Assembly (NCBI RefSeq): GCF_964022235.1
Contig: NZ_CAXHZL010000009.1
Span: 1 to 64,000 of the forward strand
Source: Limimaricola sp964022235
GTDB taxonomy: Bacteria > Pseudomonadota > Alphaproteobacteria > Rhodobacterales > Rhodobacteraceae
Reading direction: 5' to 3'
DNA: 64,000 nucleotides
This document shows, in pieces, positions 58,816 through 64,000 of the stretch (positions are counted from its first letter, which is position 1; each line of letters begins with the position of its first letter). Under the pieces are notes generated by a model. The model was not told the origin of the DNA. It saw only the letters and a list, made by a program, of their open reading frames with translations, and did not search any database. The position numbers and the translations under genes are program-made.

Positions 58816-59683
58816 TTTTATCCATTAGGCGCTTCAGGCGTTGTAGCGCGCGTCGTGGCAAATAGGCACCGACCCTAAGAGCAAGGCGGTAGCTTTCGTA
58901 TCGATCCGGGCGATACGGCTCACGACCTGCTCGGTGTGCCAGTTCCTGGTCTGCGGCAAGGAATAGTTCCAGACGTGGCATGAGACGCCCAACCCGTTCG
59001 GAAACGGGATTCGCCAGTTTGGAGTAAAGGCGGAAATTGCGATGAAACATCGGCGCGTGAATAATTCTGGGTGCGGAAAATCGCCCGATTTTCCAGCCCC
59101 GCATAACCTCCGGCCAAAGCATATTGTATTCTTCAGGAAGTGTCGCGATTCTCAGGTCGCCGGCCCAAAGAAGCTCGCGGAGCGTCGGCTGATCTCGACC
59201 CGTCCCAAAATCTTGTACGGCCTGTTTCCAATCGTCGAGAAACTCTTTTGTCGCATCTGACTTGCGGATGGCAATCACGCCACCATTCATTGTAGGAAAA
59301 GAATTTGGCAGTGGTGTCTTCCAGTAGACGCCGAAGTGCGTGTTCCGGACCGGGTCATGCGTGAGAGCAATATCGAACCGATCAAGGACAGTGAAGACGT
59401 CAGAGATATCTGCGAGAACGATTAGGTCGGAGTCTAGGTACAAAGTCCGGTCGAAACGCGATGCCTTGATTGCGTCGATCTTCGACCTGACCCATGCATC
59501 GTCAAGAACGTGAACCTTGTCAAATGCGTCGGAGTCCCGAGGCTTGTCACTGAAAAGGTCGATTGGGATGGAGGGAGAGTGGCGTTTGACAGAGCGGGCA
59601 GCTTGTTGTGCTAGGAAGAAATAGTGGTCTGCTCCGGTCGCAACAAAAACAATACCGCAATTCGGGGTGCTAGAATTCGTCAT
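58799..59683 (-). CDS. GT8-like glycosyltransferase
   Basis: A 294-residue GT-A protein. It begins GIVFVATGADHYFFLAQQAA and carries the DxD metal site in FDRTLYLDSDLIVLADISDV, then FPTMNGGVIAIRKSDATKEF and LPEEYNMLWP. The His-rich APRIIHAPMFHRNF near the end could complete the metal site. This resembles GT8-type and putative nucleotide-diphospho-sugar transferases. The basic C-terminus (RRALQRLKRLMDKSGRS) is predicted to bind the membrane. ATG 59683 is preferred over an upstream basic extension to 59710, though its ribosome site is weak. Confidence 0.8.
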   Translation of the reverse strand: MTNSSTPNCGIVFVATGADHYFFLAQQAARSVKRHSPSIPIDLFSDKPRDSDAFDKVHVLDDAWVRSKIDAIKASRFDRTLYLDSDLIVLADISDVFTVLDRFDIALTHDPVRNTHFGVYWKTPLPNSFPTMNGGVIAIRKSDATKEFLDDWKQAVQDFGTGRDQPTLRELLWAGDLRIATLPEEYNMLWPEVMRGWKIGRFSAPRIIHAPMFHRNFRLYSKLANPVSERVGRLMPRLELFLAADQELAHRAGREPYRPDRYESYRLALRVGAYLPRRALQRLKRLMDKSGRSA

Positions 59684-59722
59684 AATGAGCTTTCGCTTTC
59701 TGGCGCGCAAAAGTGAATTTTT

Positions 59723-61534
59723 TCAATTGACACGTGCCATGGAACGGAACGCCGTGTTGCTTTGTACGAGCTCATCGTATCGACCAAAATCGGCTATTTT
59801 GCCTTTTTCAAGTAGATAGATGGTATCGCAATCTTCGACTGTGCTTAGGCGGTGCGCGATCATGATGATTGTCTTCTTTCCACCAAGGTTGTGCACCGCT
59901 TCCATGACTGCGGCTTCGGTAAGGTTGTCGAGTGCGGAAGTCGCCTCGTCGAGGATAAGGATGTCCGGGTTGTGGTAAAGCGCCCGGGCGATGCCTATAC
60001 GCTGCCGCTGCCCACCTGACAGCCGGATGCCACGTTCGCCGACTTGCGTCTCGTACCCGTTCGGAAGCTCTTTCATGACGAAATCGTGCAGCTCTGCTAC
60101 CCGCGCTGCCCGCATGACAGCGTCCATGTCGACTTCAGCCTCGTCTTGGCCGAACGCAATGTTCGCAGCGACGGAATCATCTGCAAGAAAGATCTGTTGC
60201 GGCACGTAGCCGATTGAACGCTGCCAAGAACGCCGGTTCTCGTTGGTAATCGGAACCCCATCCGCCAGCACTTGGCCACGGTTGGCATCCAACAGGCCAA
60301 GGATCAGATCGACCAGCGTGCTCTTTCCCGCGCCGGTGCCGCCGACAAGGCCAATGACGCTTTTTGCCGGGATCGTCATGGAAATATCATGCAAGGTGTC
60401 TTGTTCGGCCTGCTCGAAACGGAAGCCGACATTTTTGACGGTCAGCGCATCTCGCAGCCCCAGCGGGGTGACATCATTCGAGATCGCGGCCGGTTTCGAG
60501 GTCCCTTGGTGCCGACGGATCTCGGCGAGGTCATTGATCACGTTGTCCAGCGTGGTCTGACCCATCCGCAACGAGGAAAAGGTCGAAAAGAGCGACTGGA
60601 GGGCTGGAAACATGCGGGAACCTGCGACTGCCACAAGACCGAGGGTCGGCAGCATGCCCCGAATATCGCCATCGCTGCGGATGAGCAGCATGAGGATCAG
60701 AAGGATCATGCCACCATAGGCGAAGGCTTCGAGGCCGTATCGAGGCATTTGCTGGATAACCAAGCCTTTGGCCTGCATATCAGCCATGCGATAGGCTTGC
60801 CGGCGAAACCGGCGGTCCACCGTATCCTCCAAGCCTAGAATTTTGATGTCCTTGATGCCCCCCGTCGCCTCTTGGGCTATTTGAAAGCGCTGGCTATTCG
60901 CCTGAAAGCGACGTTTACCAATGGTAAGCAGCTTGCGGCGCGTGATGGTGTAGGTGACCATGTAGCTGCCGCCGAGCAGTATCATCGCCCCGATCGCAAC
61001 ACCCGGTTCCATGACAAACAACAACACCGTGATGCTGGTGACTGTCGCAACGGTGGCCAGAAGACTCATCGCTGGAAGCATGCTGTTGCGCACCATGCCA
61101 TCCACCTCGCCCAAGACGACCTTAGAGATATTGGAACTGTTGCGGTACAAAAACCAGCTGTACGGCTGGAAGAGATAACCCCGCATCATCGTGGTTGAAA
61201 TGCTGAAAGCCCGCATCACGCTGAACCGCGAGACCGCGTAAGTGGTCAGGGCCTTGAAACCGATGTTGAGCAGCGCCACGGCAAGCATCACTGATCCCAA
61301 CGCCACCAAAAAGGAGAGGTCAGTTGCGAAGCCTCCTACCCGATACAGGTAGGCGAAAATATGGTTCTCCCGCAGCATCTCGGGGTTCGCAATGACTTGC
61401 AGAAACGGAAGGATTGCTGCCGCACCAGCGGCCTCGAGCAAGCCACTGATGACGGACATCAGGGCCAACGCACCGAACTGAAAGCGTTCACGCCGGTCGA
61501 GCAGTTGGAAAAGCTTTTTGTAAGAGTCGATCAT
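59723..61534 (-). CDS. ABC transporter, PglK/MsbA-like flippase
   Basis: A half-size ABC exporter of 603 residues. The N-terminal permease has six helices (about 20-310). The C-terminal ATPase has Walker A LVGGTGAGKSTLVDLILG, Q-loop YVPQQIFLADDSV, signature RLSGGQRQRIGIARAL, Walker B ILILDEATSALD and switch His IMIAHRLSTVEDC. Similar proteins flip lipid-linked oligosaccharides (PglK) or export lipids. Next to a Wzy-like gene and glycosyltransferases, flipping of the repeat unit is the likely role. The start overlaps the Wzy-like stop (61531-61534). Confidence 0.9.
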   Translation of the reverse strand: MIDSYKKLFQLLDRRERFQFGALALMSVISGLLEAAGAAAILPFLQVIANPEMLRENHIFAYLYRVGGFATDLSFLVALGSVMLAVALLNIGFKALTTYAVSRFSVMRAFSISTTMMRGYLFQPYSWFLYRNSSNISKVVLGEVDGMVRNSMLPAMSLLATVATVTSITVLLFVMEPGVAIGAMILLGGSYMVTYTITRRKLLTIGKRRFQANSQRFQIAQEATGGIKDIKILGLEDTVDRRFRRQAYRMADMQAKGLVIQQMPRYGLEAFAYGGMILLILMLLIRSDGDIRGMLPTLGLVAVAGSRMFPALQSLFSTFSSLRMGQTTLDNVINDLAEIRRHQGTSKPAAISNDVTPLGLRDALTVKNVGFRFEQAEQDTLHDISMTIPAKSVIGLVGGTGAGKSTLVDLILGLLDANRGQVLADGVPITNENRRSWQRSIGYVPQQIFLADDSVAANIAFGQDEAEVDMDAVMRAARVAELHDFVMKELPNGYETQVGERGIRLSGGQRQRIGIARALYHNPDILILDEATSALDNLTEAAVMEAVHNLGGKKTIIMIAHRLSTVEDCDTIYLLEKGKIADFGRYDELVQSNTAFRSMARVN

Positions 61535-62994
61535 GTGCGTGAGCGGTTCCTCGGGACCGGGGTGGTCTGCCTAGAATAACGTGGCGTGTTCAGATCGGCC
61601 CGTTTCGTATCTGATGGCCGTCGAGGTTCGGGTTTCGGGGCTGGCACGCGGGCATAGCATGTGCCACTCGGCACTCTTGCCGGTCTGTCGCGAGTATCTG
61701 CGATTGCGTCGTCCGTCGATGGATCGGTTGTCAGGGCCACCTTGGCCGGCTCATCGGGTTGTGGCGTATAGAAACATGCACCTATGCCGATGAAGAAGGT
61801 CACCATAACGGACACTGCGCCCCAAGCGTGCACTGTGCTCAGCGTGAAGAAGAGACCGAACACGGTGATTAGATAGGCAGTACGCATCTGCGATATCTTG
61901 TGGGTGCCTGGTTTGCACCGCAGGACCCTGAAGGTATTGAGTGCTGCACCGCCAAGGAGCAGAATAATTGCCGGAAGACCGTGCCGCATTGCGGTCAGGA
62001 GCCAGAAGTTGTCGACCGAACCGCGCATCCACGAGGCCCTAACCCAATCGTTCAGGCCGATTCCGAAGTAGGGGTGGCGCCACACCTCATCTGTTCCGTA
62101 TCTCCAGATGAAGATGCGAGCCCACGCGGTGCCGGGGCTAAAGGTGAAGGTTTCAATAAAGATCATGAAGGGCGTACGGTTCGACAGTGCGTCGATAACG
62201 ACATAAGCGATCGAACCTAGCACCAGCAGCAAGATCCAACGGCTCTTGGTGATCTGATCCCAGACGATCAAAGCGGCTTGAAGGATGCCTGACAGCAGTG
62301 GGCCCGAAGACATCGAAAAGCAGGTCATCGCCAATGTGAGACCGCCTTTCCACATGCCACGGCCCAATCGGTCCGAGTTCAGGTAGAACAGGTTCGCGAT
62401 TCCGAAAGAGCAGAAGAGCCCCCACAGGATGGAACTGGGAAACACCACCTGCGTGCGCGAGAGCCCCATACGCCATTCGTTCAACTTGCTCACCGAAGGG
62501 GCGAATTTGCGGATCACCTCGACGATGATCATTCGTCCGGTGAAAAACTCGAACAAGGCAAAGGGCAGGAGTATCATCAGGATGATAAAGAAGATCTGAA
62601 ATGTCTTCTCATACTGTGCAGGGGTGCGGACCAGTATTCGTCCGGTCAAATAGCCGCCGACCAGTTCGATCATGAGACTGCCGCCAAACGCGATCCGCTC
62701 GGTGCCATGGACCGCATACAAAGATACGAAGACCCATACCCCGAAGAGGATCATTGCCACGTCTACCAGCGTCACGCGACCGGCCTTCCCGGCCAAGAGC
62801 TGCAGCAAGAACGGGACGGTAACGATCACGAGATAGAGGCGGTAAGGACCCATCGCCAACCCGCCGACCATGAAGTTCACGGGTAGAGTGAGACTTAGAA
62901 AGAACAACCACATCATCAAGCTGCTACCTGCGGATGCGGCTGCACGCGACGGGCTGACCGACGTCTGGGTAGGAAGGATGGTCGCGTCAGCCAA
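61531..62994 (-). CDS. O-antigen ligase/Wzy-like polymerase
   Basis: A 487-residue polytopic inner-membrane protein with about eleven hydrophobic segments, for example LMMWLFFLSLTLPVNFMVGG, VDVAMILFGVWVFVSLY and WILLLVLGSIAYVVI. A large periplasmic loop holds RIFIWRYGTDEVWRHPYFGI, where the Arg-rich signature and PxxGIGLN string of the Wzy_C/WaaL family appear. A long basic, Pro/Arg-rich C-terminal tail (VPAPKPEPRRPSDTKR) is cytoplasmic. It is the first gene of the leftward operon ending at 57613 and likely polymerises repeat units flipped by the ABC protein. Confidence 0.85.
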   Translation of the reverse strand: MADATILPTQTSVSPSRAAASAGSSLMMWLFFLSLTLPVNFMVGGLAMGPYRLYLVIVTVPFLLQLLAGKAGRVTLVDVAMILFGVWVFVSLYAVHGTERIAFGGSLMIELVGGYLTGRILVRTPAQYEKTFQIFFIILMILLPFALFEFFTGRMIIVEVIRKFAPSVSKLNEWRMGLSRTQVVFPSSILWGLFCSFGIANLFYLNSDRLGRGMWKGGLTLAMTCFSMSSGPLLSGILQAALIVWDQITKSRWILLLVLGSIAYVVIDALSNRTPFMIFIETFTFSPGTAWARIFIWRYGTDEVWRHPYFGIGLNDWVRASWMRGSVDNFWLLTAMRHGLPAIILLLGGAALNTFRVLRCKPGTHKISQMRTAYLITVFGLFFTLSTVHAWGAVSVMVTFFIGIGACFYTPQPDEPAKVALTTDPSTDDAIADTRDRPARVPSGTCYARVPAPKPEPRRPSDTKRADLNTPRYSRQTTPVPRNRSRT

Positions 62995-63240
62995 CGGGGG
63001 TCTATCCTAGATGTGCAGCCAAGGCCTGCGTTCCAGTTTCCATATCTACAGAATATGGCCTTCTCAAGGGCGACCCGGTGCGTCGGATCGAGCGAACCGA
63101 CGCACCGGAATGACCGAACCTAGCCTGCTCCACTGTGGTGGCCACAAGAATCCCGAGGTCGCGATCGTGTGCTTGCATACGACTACACTTTCTCCTCGCC
63201 ACCGGCTAAGCAATTCCAAACAAGGCGGATAGGAGCACGC

Positions 63241-64000
63241 ATGCGTTACGGAGATCTTGTCAGCGTGATCGTCCCGCTTCACAATCGAGCGCATCTGTTG
63301 CGGCGTTCGGTCGGCAGCCTGATCAGCCAGAGTTATCGCAACCTCGAGATCCTGCTGATCGATGATTGCTCCACCGACGATCCCGCCGCCGTCGTGGCAG
63401 CGCTCGATGATCCGCGGGTGAAGCTGATCCGAAGAGAGCGCAACGGCGGTGCCAGCGCAGCGCGCAACACCGGGATCGCACTGGCGAAAGGCGGGATGAT
63501 CGCGTTTCACGACAGCGACGATATCTGCGTCTTCGACAAGATCGAGAAACAGGTCGAGGCTCTGACCGCGCTGCCCGAGGAGTATATCGGCGTCTACACG
63601 GTGGCGCTGTTCTATGGGCAGGCAGAGGAAGCCGATTACGCCGAGATCACGAGCCATCTGCGGCCAACCCCCGGCAGTTCGCCACTCAGCGGCGACATGT
63701 ACAGGCGCACAGTTGCAGGCAATGCCATGAACCTGCCGACGATGCTGCTGCGCCGTTCGGCCGTGGAGGCCGCCGGGGGGCTCGATGAGAGGCTTGGCAA
63801 CAACAACGACTGGGATCTCGCGCTGAGGCTGACACGGCTGGGCAAGTTCCATTTCATTCCCGAGCCGCTTTACCTCGTTCCCTCTCCGATACGCGCTGCG
63901 GGCAACGCCGGCCGGATCTCCAAGTCGCAGAAGTTTCATGCCAAAAGCTTCGCCTTCGTGACGGGCAAGCTGCGTCGGGGCGGCGAACGTTCGCCGGAAC
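63241..64000 (+). CDS. Family 2 glycosyltransferase (truncated by window end)
   Basis: The first 253 residues of a GT2 that continues past the right edge. It begins MRYGDLVSVIVPLHNRAHLL and shows YRNLEILLIDDCSTDDPAAV, GGASAARNTGIALAKGGMIA, the metal motif HDSDD, and the acceptor segment GGLDERLGNNNDWDLALRLT (NDWD in place of ED). Start ATG 63241 is preceded by ATAGGAGCACGC. GC content returns to the level of the left part of the window. Confidence 0.9.
   Translation, partial: MRYGDLVSVIVPLHNRAHLLRRSVGSLISQSYRNLEILLIDDCSTDDPAAVVAALDDPRVKLIRRERNGGASAARNTGIALAKGGMIAFHDSDDICVFDKIEKQVEALTALPEEYIGVYTVALFYGQAEEADYAEITSHLRPTPGSSPLSGDMYRRTVAGNAMNLPTMLLRRSAVEAAGGLDERLGNNNDWDLALRLTRLGKFHFIPEPLYLVPSPIRAAGNAGRISKSQKFHAKSFAFVTGKLRRGGERSPE

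Overview
The window looks like part of a large plasmid or chromid of a marine-type Rhodobacteraceae (Roseobacter-group) alphaproteobacterium. The evidence is high GC, Rhodobacterales-type IS remnants, VPLPA-CTERM proteins with their dedicated exosortase, and a ParA/ParB partition operon next to a short initiator of the DnaA-like plasmid type. Several genes normally found on chromosomes (queF, purU, puuD, a phosphomannomutase) share the replicon, which favours a chromid or large plasmid.

Layout. 1-1.6 kb: decayed IS481 and IS110 remnants. 1.7-3.8 kb: an E. coli-type UDP-glucose dehydrogenase beside a convergent Alg14/Alg13-like (PssD/PssE-like) glycosyltransferase pair. 4.2-12.9 kb: a DUF475 membrane protein, urate hydroxylase PuuD, a DUF2793 phage/GTA tail-fibre-like protein, a Wza-type export lipoprotein, a YdjM-like membrane hydrolase, an LprI-N/peptidoglycan-binding protein, a phosphomannomutase and QueF. 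13.1-17.2 kb: the replication and partition module, with parA, parB, a DnaA-like initiator and four copies of a perfect 18-bp palindrome (candidate parS). 17.2-24.3 kb: mixed metabolism (FdhF/YdeP-type oxidoreductase, phosphatase, purU, AI-2E transporter, SDR). 24.3-26.8 kb: nucleotide-sugar genes (TviB-type dehydrogenase, uronate 4-epimerase).

27-51.3 kb: an exosortase and surface-protein region. It holds two VPLPA-CTERM substrates, a giant RTX/M10 protease with its small periplasmic neighbour, an acyltransferase, a DUF5672 protein, a rhomboid protease, a pair related to gene-transfer-agent head-spike genes, and two divergent operons. The leftward operon runs from sugar transferase through a PrsT-like TPR lipoprotein, an export protein and an outer-membrane beta-barrel to exosortase XrtD fused to EpsI. 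The rightward operon encodes an ExeA-like ATPase, a chain-length regulator and a tyrosine autokinase.

51.5-64 kb: exopolysaccharide assembly, with a Tat-exported unknown protein, glycosyltransferases, an asparagine-synthase-like protein with a degenerate PP-loop, and a visibly more AT-rich leftward operon (Wzy-like polymerase, PglK-like ABC transporter, two glycosyltransferases). A family 2 glycosyltransferase runs off the right edge.

Taken together, the replicon appears devoted to making, exporting and decorating an extracellular polysaccharide, and to sorting VPLPA-CTERM proteins at the same envelope. The GTA-like adhesin genes embedded among the polysaccharide genes are the most thought-provoking association. 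All functions are inferred from reading the sequence; no searches were run.
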